DNA of 7,763 bases from Phycisphaerales bacterium. Its GTDB lineage: Bacteria; Planctomycetota; Phycisphaerae; Sedimentisphaerales; Anaerobacaceae. The translations under genes and the position numbers were made by a program. A model generated the notes under the pieces. The model saw only the letters and a list, made by a program, of their open reading frames with translations, ran no database searches and was not told the DNA's origin. The stretch is taken from NCBI GenBank assembly GCA_011057845.1, contig DSDB01000495.1, positions 1-7,763 on the forward strand, given 5' to 3'. Below, piece after piece: positions 1-6,370 of the stretch; the stretch's first letter is position 1; every line of letters starts with the position of its first letter.

Positions 1-303
1 CTGCGGCGGGCGCTGGCGCTCAAGAAGGTCATCGTTCTCAACGGCGGCGTCGACCAGTTGCGGTTGAGGAATTTCAGCGTCGGCAAAGTGCTGCTTATGC
101 CCGAACTCAAGGGCGAGCAGATTCACGTTATCGACGCCGATGCGGCGATGTTCTATTTCCACACCGAGCACTATTACGCCGCGGCGCTGGCCCGGATCGA
201 AGAGCAGTTGAAGCAACTGGATGCGATGTTGCGTCTCCCGGAAATCAGCGTCCTGCTGGAGGCGCCGCTGCCCGACAACAACAAGCGTAGTACGAAGGAA
301 TAA
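1..303 (+). CDS. Unrecognised protein, C-terminal 100 residues (5' end outside window)
   Basis: The frame is open from base 1 to the TAA at 301-303, so this is the 3' end of a gene that starts to the left of the window. An internal ATG does not need to be the start, because the open frame and protein-like sequence continue upstream of it. I do not recognise the family. The visible part begins with a hydrophobic strand-like stretch (KKVIVLNGG), then a mixed segment, then an amphipathic helical stretch around residues 57-80 (HTEHYYAAALARIEEQLKQL) that could form a short coiled coil. It ends in a polar, charged tail. There is no signal peptide, membrane segment or Cys motif in the visible part. 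Its stop overlaps the ATG of the downstream channel gene by one base (TAATG), so the two are probably co-translated. That coupling is the only functional hint. Confidence 0.75.
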   Translation: MRRALALKKVIVLNGGVDQLRLRNFSVGKVLLMPELKGEQIHVIDADAAMFYFHTEHYYAAALARIEEQLKQLDAMLRLPEISVLLEAPLPDNNKRSTKE

Positions 304-1364
304 TGCTGACCAAGGTATTCTACGGCAACACCGTGTTCGACTGGATGCATGCCGCCCTGATTATCGTTGGGGCGGTGGTCCTGGGCAAGGCCCTCTACTG
401 GTTTATCGGCCGAACGATCAAACGGATGGCCGCGAGAACGCGGACACGGCTCGATGACATCCTCGTGGACATGCTCGAGGAGCCCGTCGTGTTCGCCGTG
501 GTCATCCTCGGCATCTGGTACGGGCTGAGCGTGCTGGAGCAATCCAAGACCGTCGAGTCGGCCGTCAACAAGGGCATCTACATCCTCGTTTGCATCAACG
601 CCGCCTGGCTCGTCACCCGGCTGTTCGACGCCATGGTGGAAGAGTACCTCATTCCATTCGCCAAAAAGACCGAAAGCGATCTGGACGATCAGTTGATTCC
701 CGTCGTCCGACGGGGAATCAAGGTTTCCATCTGGACGATCGCCGTCATCATGGCGATGGACAACGCCGGCTATGATGTTTTCTCCATCCTGGCCGGGCTG
801 GGCATCGGCGGCCTGGCCTTCGCCCTGGCGGCCCAGGATACGGTCGGTAACTTCTTCGGCAGTATCGCCATCTTCATCGACAAACCCTTCAAAGTCGGCG
901 ACCGCATCCAGGTCTGCGGCCACGACGGCGTCGTCACGGCCATCGGCCTGCGGAGCACCCGAATCCGCACCCGTTACCAGGGGCGAATCGTCACCATTCC
1001 GAACCAGCAGGTGGCCAAGGCCGACGCCGTCAACGTCGACAGCGAGAACGGCCGTCAGATGTTCGCCGTCTACCGCCTCACGCCCGACATGAGCGACGAC
1101 AAGATCACCCTGGCGATGGACATCCTCAAACGCATCGCCCAGTCCGATCCCGACACGATGGAGAAGGTCGTCACCGGGTTCATCGCCATCACCGAGTACT
1201 CCCGCGACGTTATGCTGCTGTACTGGATCAAGCCGGACGCCTCCAAGCTGGAGACCCGCACCCGCATCAACCTCGAGATCATCCGCCAGTTCAAGAAGAA
1301 CGACATCGAACTGGTCAAGGCCGCCCCCATCCACACCAAGGTCAGCCAGGTCGAACTGCTGTAG
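303..1364 (+). CDS. MscS-family small-conductance mechanosensitive ion channel
   Basis: This 353-residue inner-membrane protein of the MscS family would open under membrane tension and release solutes during hypo-osmotic shock. Hydrophobic segments lie at about residues 17-36, 61-78, 91-108 and 140-152. They are followed by the Gly/Ala-rich pore-lining helix at about 160-178 (AGLGIGGLAFALAAQDTVGN), the most diagnostic part of the family. The motif continues into FFGSIAIFIDKPFKVGD (184-200), the start of the MscS beta domain, then VVTAIGLRSTRIRT and IPNQQ (about 230-236), which are also typical. The rest is the cytoplasmic alpha/beta domain. The protein is longer than E. coli MscS (about 286) because of an extra N-terminal membrane helix. 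The start is the ATG overlapping the upstream stop, with AAGGA at 295-299 as a close ribosome-binding site. The gene converges with the hydrogenase operon and has no obvious functional link to it. Confidence 0.93.
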   Translation: MLTKVFYGNTVFDWMHAALIIVGAVVLGKALYWFIGRTIKRMAARTRTRLDDILVDMLEEPVVFAVVILGIWYGLSVLEQSKTVESAVNKGIYILVCINAAWLVTRLFDAMVEEYLIPFAKKTESDLDDQLIPVVRRGIKVSIWTIAVIMAMDNAGYDVFSILAGLGIGGLAFALAAQDTVGNFFGSIAIFIDKPFKVGDRIQVCGHDGVVTAIGLRSTRIRTRYQGRIVTIPNQQVAKADAVNVDSENGRQMFAVYRLTPDMSDDKITLAMDILKRIAQSDPDTMEKVVTGFIAITEYSRDVMLLYWIKPDASKLETRTRINLEIIRQFKKNDIELVKAAPIHTKVSQVELL

Positions 1365-1389
1365 GCAGTCCGGCCCGTCGGGTGAGGCC

Positions 1390-1403
1390 GCTGTGCGCAC
1401 AGC
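1390..1403. terminator. Perfect 14-bp palindrome in convergent intergenic gap, possible bidirectional terminator
   Basis: GCTGTGCGCACAGC is its own reverse complement. It sits in the 119-bp gap between the ends of the rightward channel gene and the leftward hydF gene, where a shared terminator would be expected. No T-run follows on either strand, so a classical intrinsic terminator is not supported. It could be a Rho-dependent end, an imperfect hairpin or a protein-binding dyad. Nearby inverted arms CGGCC/GGCCG (about 1372-1390) could form an alternative stem. The rest of the gap shows nothing else recognisable. Confidence 0.3.
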
Positions 1404-1483
1404 CGTGCATCAGACCGAAATCGCGGCTCCATCGCCAGTGGCTGGTGGCCTGTGTCTTGAGTCGTGGGTCGCGCGTCTCCCTG

Positions 1484-2701
1484 CTATCCGGCCGTGATCA
1501 GCGGTTGGGCGGCGGTCAGCGGGGCCGTGGCGCGGTCCAGCAGGCCCATGCAATGGGTGATCGCCACGCCGTAGTTGGTGATCGGCACACCCTGGCTCTG
1601 TGCCTGGTGGATACGCCAGAGCATCTGCTTGCGGTTGAATACGCACGCCCCGCAGTGGATGACCAGCCGGTAGGGCCGCAGGTCCTGCGGGTAGTCCTGG
1701 CCGGCGGCAATATCGACCTTCAGCGGTCCGCCCGCGGCCTGCTCCAAGAGCGCCGGAATCTGCACCCGGCCGATGTCTTCGCCGATCGGGTGATGGGTGC
1801 AGGACTCGGCCACGAGGATCCGGTCGCCCGGCCGCAGCGTGTCGATGACCTCCGCGGCCGCCGCCATCGCCTCCAGATCGCCCTTGAAGCGGGCCATCAC
1901 GATGGAGAACGTCGTCGCCGGGGTTTCCGGGTCGAGCTGGGCGGCCACCTTATCGAACACCTGGCTGTCGGCCACGACCAGGCTTGGCCCGCCGGTGAGC
2001 CCCGCCAGGGCCGCCTCCAACTCCGTTTCCTTCACGATGACGGCCGTGGCGCTGCGGTCGAGGATCTCCCGCAGGCAATGCACTTGCAGCATCTTGAGCC
2101 GGCCCTTGGGCGCCTCGATATCCAGCGGCGTTACCAGCAGGACCGTATCACCGGGCTGCACCAGGTCCGCGATCAACGGCCGGGCCTCCAGGAACTCCAC
2201 GGGCGCGGCCTCCACCATCAACTGCCGCAGCCGGTCGAAGCCTTCCGGGAATACGGCGCACGTGGTTGCCACGTACTTCGCCCCGGCGCGCACGGCGGCG
2301 GCCTCGAGGCTGTCGTCCATCCGCATGTCCTTCTTGTTGGCGACTACGATATACGGGGTCTTGCGCTGCTCGAGCATCCGGACCAGCCGGTCCTCTTCAT
2401 CGGTCCAGTCGTCCGTCACCAGCAGCGCCAGCTCCGTCCGCTCCATCGCCTTGACCGTCCTGGCCACGCGCTGCCCGCCCAGCTCGCCCTTGTCATCCGT
2501 GCCGGCCGTGTCGATGAACACCACCGGTCCGATGGGCTTGAGTTCCATCGTCTTGTCCACCGGGTCCGTGGTCGTGCCCGGAACATCGGATACGATGGAC
2601 ACCTGCTGGCCCGTCAAGGCATTCACAATGGAACTTTTGCCCACGTTGCGCCGCCCAAAGACACCGATATGCAGCCGCAGACCCTTCGTTGTGCCGTTCA
2701 T
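1484..2701 (-). CDS. hydF: [FeFe] hydrogenase H-cluster maturation GTPase HydF
   Basis: HydF is the cytoplasmic scaffold on which the [2Fe] subcluster is completed before transfer to apo-HydA. The protein is 405 residues from the chosen start, the usual family length. The N-terminal Era-like GTPase domain shows the P-loop GRRNVGKS (16-23), a PGTTTDP switch (about 42-48), DTAG (64-67) and NKKD (122-125). A middle dimerisation-type region follows. The C-terminal cluster-binding domain has the signature C-x-H (C301, H303) followed by H-C-x-x-C (H349, C350, C353), with the expected spacing of about 45 residues. An ATG at 2707 is also in frame, but AGGAG (2708-2712) abuts it directly. The same AGGAG is 6 nt from the ATG at 2701, which gives the N-terminus MNGTTKGLRLHIG. 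This is the last gene of the operon, 82 nt after the response regulator. All key residues are present. Confidence 0.97.
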   Translation of the reverse strand: MNGTTKGLRLHIGVFGRRNVGKSSIVNALTGQQVSIVSDVPGTTTDPVDKTMELKPIGPVVFIDTAGTDDKGELGGQRVARTVKAMERTELALLVTDDWTDEEDRLVRMLEQRKTPYIVVANKKDMRMDDSLEAAAVRAGAKYVATTCAVFPEGFDRLRQLMVEAAPVEFLEARPLIADLVQPGDTVLLVTPLDIEAPKGRLKMLQVHCLREILDRSATAVIVKETELEAALAGLTGGPSLVVADSQVFDKVAAQLDPETPATTFSIVMARFKGDLEAMAAAAEVIDTLRPGDRILVAESCTHHPIGEDIGRVQIPALLEQAAGGPLKVDIAAGQDYPQDLRPYRLVIHCGACVFNRKQMLWRIHQAQSQGVPITNYGVAITHCMGLLDRATAPLTAAQPLITAG

Positions 2702-2707
2702 AAGCAT

Positions 2708-2712
2708 CTCCT
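2708..2712 (-). promoter_or_regulatory. Ribosome-binding site deciding the hydF start
   Basis: On the minus strand this reads AGGAG. It is 6 nt from the ATG at 2701 but touches the in-frame ATG at 2707, so it favours the shorter HydF start. Confidence 0.7.
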
Positions 2713-2724
2713 GTCGTGTTTCGC

Positions 2725-2741
2725 CCGCCCCGGCGGGGCGG
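2725..2741 (-). other. GC-rich hairpin between response regulator and hydF
   Basis: A 7-bp all-GC stem (CCGCCCC pairing with GGGGCGG) encloses a 3-nt loop. It lies in the 82-nt gap between the response regulator stop and the hydF ribosome-binding site. No U-run follows in the transcribed direction, so it is not a convincing intrinsic terminator. It could be a partial attenuator, an RNA-processing or stabilising element, or a structure controlling hydF translation, since it ends 13 nt before the AGGAG. No promoter was recognised in the gap. Confidence 0.4.
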
Positions 2742-2783
2742 TTGGGTTGTTCTCAAATCATCGTGCCGACCGCGGAATCGCCG

Positions 2784-3179
2784 TCATTTCGCGGACGTGC
2801 GGATATTCGCCGCCACCGCGCTGAGCAGGGCCTCGGGCTTGAGGGGCTTCTCCAGCACCTGTCTGACCGGTAGCCAGTTCTCATCCGGCTCGAAGCCGAA
2901 CGGCAGCGACATTTCCTTGCGGATGCCCGTCAGCATGACAATCGGCGCGGCCCGCAGCCGCTCATCGGCCTGCAGGGCCCGCGCAATGTCGAAGCCTTCG
3001 GTCTGGGTCGTCATCATCACGTCCAGAATAATCAGGTCCGGGTCCACCTTCTTGGCCGTGGCAATCCCTTCGGTCCCGTTGGACGCGGTGAAGACGTCAT
3101 AACCTTTTGCCGTAAGCAGATTGCTGACCGCATCGACCAGTTCCGGATCGTCGTCAATCATGAGCACCTTGTTGGCCAT
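2784..3179 (-). CDS. Stand-alone receiver-domain response regulator (CheY-like)
   Basis: This 131-residue single-domain receiver has no output domain, so it would act through protein contacts or a phosphorelay. The CheY fold markers are clear: acidic triad D9-D10-D11 after strand 1, phosphoacceptor D53 in LIILDVMM, switch T84 in VMLTG, and K111 in LEKPLKP. T84 to K111 is 27 residues against about 22 in CheY. The extra stretch (about 86-109) contains FGFEPDENWLPV and enlarges the alpha4 region, a usual signalling surface. The start at 3179 is preceded by AAAGGAG (3186-3192) at 6 nt and gives MANKVLMIDDD. An in-frame ATG at 3200 overlaps the hydE stop (TGATG) and would add seven residues, but it lacks as good a site. 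The gene is 20 nt after hydE. No histidine kinase is in the window. Its placement among maturation genes suggests a role in hydrogenase or redox control (inference). Confidence 0.93.
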   Translation of the reverse strand: MANKVLMIDDDPELVDAVSNLLTAKGYDVFTASNGTEGIATAKKVDPDLIILDVMMTTQTEGFDIARALQADERLRAAPIVMLTGIRKEMSLPFGFEPDENWLPVRQVLEKPLKPEALLSAVAANIRTSAK

Positions 3180-3185
3180 ACCGTT

Positions 3186-3192
3186 CTCCTTT
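3186..3192 (-). promoter_or_regulatory. Ribosome-binding site of the response regulator
   Basis: On the minus strand this reads AAAGGAG, 6 nt before the ATG at 3179. It decides that start over upstream in-frame ATGs at 3200 and 3245. It lies just past the hydE stop, which fits translational coupling. Confidence 0.75.
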
Positions 3193-3199
3193 GTCACCA

Positions 3200-4333
3200 T
3201 CACATGGCGTTGGTTATTTTTCCCGCGTAATATCCCGGTTGACATATCGACGGCGGCAACGGGCCCCGGAGCGTCCGGATACAGTCACCGCGAGAGTAAT
3301 CCAGTTGGCGGCCCAATATCGAGGCCGTTGCTTCCAGTTGTGCCAGCGTCGCCGCCGTATCAGCGTCCACGGGCGCACCGCCCGGATAGATATCGTACAA
3401 TCGCCGCACCTCGTACGGCGTACACTTGACCATAATGACGTTCGCCCCCGCGGCCAGCGCCGCCGCCCGCCGATCGACCCCGTCCAGATACGCCAGGGCC
3501 GTCGTGGCCGGCATGTGCGCGTCGGGCATCAGAATACGGGCCACGGCCAGGGCCTTGAGCGTCAGCATCAGGTCCGCGGCCGGTTGCCCACCGAGGGCCG
3601 TATGCGGATGGGGTATGAACGGACCGACGCTCACCATATCCAGCCCGCAGGCCTTCAGAAAGATTATATCGTCCGCCAGGGTCGCAATCGTCTGGCCCCT
3701 GAGCCCCACGATGATGCCGGAGCCAACCTGATAGCCCAGTTCCGCCAGGTCTTTGAGGCAGCGGCGGCGGTTCTCGAATGACATGGCCGGGTGCAATCGC
3801 TCATAGCGGTCCGGCACGCCGGTCTCGATCTTCAGGAGATACCGGTTCGCACCACAGCGCCGCCAGAGGGTATAGTCGTCGCGGCTGCGTTCCCCCACGC
3901 TCAGCGTCACGGCCATATCGAATCGGGTTTTGATCCGTTCGATCACCTCGCCCAGCCATTCGGCGGGCATCCGCGGGTCCTCGCCGCTCTGGAGCACCAC
4001 GGTTCCGATGCCCATATCCGCGACCCTGCCGGCCGCCTTGAGGACTTGCCCGGCGTCCAGGCGGTACCGCTCCAACACGGCGTTGCCCGCCTGCAAGCCA
4101 CAGTAGGCACAGCGGTTACGGCAGTGATTGGAGAACTCCACAATCGCCCGCACCGGTATCGCATCGCCGACGTGCCGCCGCCGGACCTCATCGGCGAAAT
4201 CGAACAGCCGCTCGATATCGGCCGGGTCGGTCAGGCCCAACAGCCGTTCGAGGTCCGTTCGCCGCGGCGTCTCGGCCTCGTGTACCCGTTCCAGACATGG
4301 TTCAATGCGTGCGAAAGCCATCGGTGCGCTCAC
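3200..4333 (-). CDS. hydE: [FeFe] hydrogenase H-cluster radical SAM maturase HydE
   Basis: HydE is a cytoplasmic radical SAM enzyme that acts on the iron-cysteine synthon made by HydG, on the way to the diiron dithiolate precursor loaded on HydF. The protein is 377 residues. The cluster motif CX3CX2C is C71-RNR-C75-AY-C78, followed by GL and then by QSGED (115-119), typical of the HydE/BioB-like fold. The optional second [4Fe-4S] site (CX7CX2C near the C-terminus in some HydE proteins) is absent: only single cysteines occur there. That site is known to be dispensable in characterised HydE. About 24 residues follow the YSRGDCIR segment. The reading starts at a GTG (4333), one base after the preceding gene's TGA. 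An ATG at 4321 is an alternative that would remove four residues. It is 20 nt before the response regulator. The distinction from HydG, BioB or PylB rests on the motif context and the operon. Confidence 0.95.
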   Translation of the reverse strand: MSAPMAFARIEPCLERVHEAETPRRTDLERLLGLTDPADIERLFDFADEVRRRHVGDAIPVRAIVEFSNHCRNRCAYCGLQAGNAVLERYRLDAGQVLKAAGRVADMGIGTVVLQSGEDPRMPAEWLGEVIERIKTRFDMAVTLSVGERSRDDYTLWRRCGANRYLLKIETGVPDRYERLHPAMSFENRRRCLKDLAELGYQVGSGIIVGLRGQTIATLADDIIFLKACGLDMVSVGPFIPHPHTALGGQPAADLMLTLKALAVARILMPDAHMPATTALAYLDGVDRRAAALAAGANVIMVKCTPYEVRRLYDIYPGGAPVDADTAATLAQLEATASILGRQLDYSRGDCIRTLRGPLPPSICQPGYYAGKITNAM

Positions 4334-4334
4334 G

Positions 4335-4832
4335 TCAGTCTTCGGAGCCCTTTCGATACGTCTCCAGGAGTTCCATCATCTTGTCGGCCGTCAGGTCCCC
4401 GTGAATCGTGTCGTCGATCATCACCACCGGCGCCAGGCCGCAGGCTCCCAGACACCGCGCCGGCTGCAGGCTGAACATGCCGTCTTCCGTCACTTGCCCG
4501 AAATCGATCTTCAATTCATCCTTGATGCGCTGCAATATCGCCCCGGCCCCCTTGACGTAACATGCCGTTCCCAGGCACACGCTGATCGTGTGTTTGCCCG
4601 GCGGATTCAGATTGAAGTAATGGTAGAACGTGGCCACGCCCCAGATATGCGCCGTCGGAATACCCATCCGCACGGCGACCTCATTCATGACCTCGGTCGG
4701 CAGATACCCATACAACGCCTGCGCCTTGTGCAGCACGGCGATCAGATGGGAGTGCGGATATTCGCGCTGCATCACCTCGGCGATGAATTCGCCCAACTCG
4801 GCCAGTGCGTCTTTCTCTTGCGTCGTTGTCAT
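4335..4832 (-). CDS. NuoE-family [2Fe-2S] subunit (HydC/HndA-like) of NAD(P)-linked hydrogenase
   Basis: This 165-residue thioredoxin-like [2Fe-2S] protein has the full NuoE ligand set C86-x4-C91 (CLGTAC) and C127-x3-C131 (CLGAC). The N-terminal helical region (about 8-60) contains YGYLP and the family landmark IWGVATFYHYF (63-73). In trimeric hydrogenases this subunit (HydC, HndA) passes electrons between the NuoF-like flavoprotein and the catalytic HydA; in complex I it is NuoE. The neighbours make the hydrogenase role far more likely. The start ATG follows AGGTGA (4841-4846), which overlaps the hydG stop, with an 8-nt spacer; the gap to hydG is 10 nt. Its TGA is followed one base later by the hydE start. 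Oddly, it lies between two maturase genes and not beside a nuoF-like gene, and no such partner is in the window. Confidence 0.93.
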   Translation of the reverse strand: MTTTQEKDALAELGEFIAEVMQREYPHSHLIAVLHKAQALYGYLPTEVMNEVAVRMGIPTAHIWGVATFYHYFNLNPPGKHTISVCLGTACYVKGAGAILQRIKDELKIDFGQVTEDGMFSLQPARCLGACGLAPVVMIDDTIHGDLTADKMMELLETYRKGSED

Positions 4833-4842
4833 GATCAGTCAC

Positions 4843-6357
4843 CTAGAAGTACAGATCCCTGCGTCCATCTTGCGTCTTGCCATAGAATTCCATGAACTGC
4901 TCGAACATCTTCGGCTGTGTCCGGCGGATCTGGTCGATCTCGCGGGCAATCAGGGCCTCGCCGACGGCCAGCGTTTCGGGGCCGGCGAAGTCATCCAGCC
5001 ATTCGCGGAACGTGATAACCGCATTGAGCTTGCAGAACCGGCCCTCGGCTCCGCTTCGCAGCAGATTCATGATCTTCGTGCCCGTTCGTCCGCACCGGTA
5101 CCCGGCCGTGCAGAAACTCGTGATATACCCGGCCTCGGCTAATTCGCGGATCACCGTATCGAGGCCCCGTGTGTCGCCCAGCATGAACTGCTGGTCGTCG
5201 GTCTGACCCGCGTCGGGTCGGTTCGCATACCCGCCGACGCCAATCCGGCTACCCGCATCCATCTGCGTGCATCCCAGCGGCAGGATCCGTCGGCGAAGTC
5301 CCGCGGGCTCACGGGCCGTGAGAATCATCCCCGTATACGGCACCGCCAGCCGAAGCACCGTCACCAACCGCTCAAAATCCGCGTCATCCACCGCATGGTC
5401 CGGCCGCTGCGTAAACGGCGTATTGGCCGCCGGCTCCAGCCGCGGGAAACTGATTGTGTGCGGCCCAATGCCGAAACGCCGCTCCAGCTCTATCGCGTGA
5501 TAGAGCAACCCCATGACTTCATACCGCCAGTCATACAGCCCGAACAGCGCACCGAGGCCGACATCGTCGATGCCGGCTTCCATTGCACGGTGCATACTGT
5601 AAAGCCGCCAGAGGTAGTTGCCCTTGAGCGTGCCGGCCGGGTGCACCCGTTCGTAAGTCGGCCTGTGGTAGGTCTCCTGGAACACCTGATACGTGCCCAG
5701 CCCCGCCATCTTGAGCACCGCCAGGTCCTCGATGGGCATCGGCGCAGCGTTGACATTGCACCGGCGGATCTGCCCCCAGCCCCGGCGCGTCTTGACCTTC
5801 ACGCCGTACACCGCCTCCATTGTGGACGCGATGTAATCAACGCCGCTTCGCGGGTGCTCCCCGTAAACAACGATCAACCGCTTGTGCCCAATACGGCCGG
5901 CCAGCACCGCCGCCTCTTCTTTCACCTCGGCGAGACTCAGCGTCCTGCGGTGCGCGGCCGTATTGCTCCTGCGAAACCCGCAATAGAGACAGTCGTTGAC
6001 ACAGTGGCTGCTCATGTACAGTGGAGCGAACGTCACAATCCGGTTGTCGTAGACCTTCCTCTTGACCGTTGCGGCGGCTTGGCGCATCCGTTCAAGCGAC
6101 TCGCCGCCTCGCACCCGAAGCAGCAGGGCGGTCTCGTCGGGGCTCAGCGTCTGCACGGCAAGGGACTTGGCCAGAATATCCTCCACCTGCCGCGGATCCG
6201 GCTCGCCGGCGGCCTCCAGCAGCCGGGCAATCGCCGCGTGGTCGATGAAGTTACGGCCGCCCGTCAGATACTTGTCGATCTGCTCCGGGTAGATCGCCGG
6301 CGCCGACGGACGCGCCGGCCGTCGTGTTGTATTCGTACATGTATGTGCAAGGGTCAT
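4843..6357 (-). CDS. hydG: [FeFe] hydrogenase H-cluster radical SAM maturase HydG (tyrosine lyase)
   Basis: HydG cleaves tyrosine to p-cresol and dehydroglycine, which yields the CO and cyanide ligands of the H-cluster on an auxiliary iron-sulfur cluster. The protein is 504 residues, slightly longer than usual because of an extended N-terminus. The radical SAM motif is C119-VND-C123-LY-C126-GFRR. GEHP (166-169), LGALFGLYDW (268-277) and GPHTISFPRLEP (298-309) are typical of HydG and ThiH relatives. The C-terminal auxiliary-cluster domain normally has CX2CX22C. Here C416 and C442 hold the expected 26-residue separation, but position 419 is Gly, and a Cys appears at 422 (CTAGYRC). H287 may match the histidine that holds the labile iron in a characterised HydG, judged from remembered numbering. 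The ATG has an ideal AGGAGG 7 nt upstream. ThiH is ruled out by the C-terminal domain and the operon. Confidence 0.96.
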   Translation of the reverse strand: MTLAHTCTNTTRRPARPSAPAIYPEQIDKYLTGGRNFIDHAAIARLLEAAGEPDPRQVEDILAKSLAVQTLSPDETALLLRVRGGESLERMRQAAATVKRKVYDNRIVTFAPLYMSSHCVNDCLYCGFRRSNTAAHRRTLSLAEVKEEAAVLAGRIGHKRLIVVYGEHPRSGVDYIASTMEAVYGVKVKTRRGWGQIRRCNVNAAPMPIEDLAVLKMAGLGTYQVFQETYHRPTYERVHPAGTLKGNYLWRLYSMHRAMEAGIDDVGLGALFGLYDWRYEVMGLLYHAIELERRFGIGPHTISFPRLEPAANTPFTQRPDHAVDDADFERLVTVLRLAVPYTGMILTAREPAGLRRRILPLGCTQMDAGSRIGVGGYANRPDAGQTDDQQFMLGDTRGLDTVIRELAEAGYITSFCTAGYRCGRTGTKIMNLLRSGAEGRFCKLNAVITFREWLDDFAGPETLAVGEALIAREIDQIRRTQPKMFEQFMEFYGKTQDGRRDLYF

Positions 6358-6364
6358 GCTTCGA

Positions 6365-6370
6365 CCTCCT
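6365..6370 (-). promoter_or_regulatory. Strong ribosome-binding site of hydG
   Basis: On the minus strand this reads AGGAGG, 7 nt before the hydG ATG at 6357. It overlaps the hydA TAG stop (6369-6371), which fixes the hydG start and suggests translational coupling from hydA to hydG. Confidence 0.85.

Noticed and set aside
174..1400. A 408-codon open frame on the minus strand opposite the MscS-type channel
   Set aside because: The Asp/Gly/Val/Leu-rich composition is typical of an antisense reading. The plus strand has clear MscS pore and beta-domain motifs.
1382..2824. A 480-codon open frame on the plus strand opposite hydF and the start of the regulator
   Set aside because: Its translation is rich in His, Arg, Gln and Leu without domain signatures, as expected for the complement of a GC-rich gene. 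The opposite strand encodes a complete HydF with all motifs.
3238..3243. TTGACA on the plus strand resembling a -35 box
   Set aside because: It points rightward inside hydE, has no convincing -10 partner, and there is no plus-strand gene downstream to serve.
3180..3245. N-terminal extension of the response regulator from the ATG at 3245
   Set aside because: It would overlap the hydE coding end by 46 bases and adds non-conserved residues. The ATG at 3179 has a strong ribosome-binding site and gives a standard receiver N-terminus.
4335..4832. Possibility that this is NuoE of respiratory complex I
   Set aside because: No other complex I genes are present, and the gene is packed between hydG and hydE, so a hydrogenase subunit is the better call.
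4843..6357. Possibility that this gene is ThiH (thiamine tyrosine lyase)
   Set aside because: The C-terminal auxiliary-cluster domain (C416, C442) and its place in a complete hydrogenase maturation operon fit HydG. No thiamine gene is nearby.
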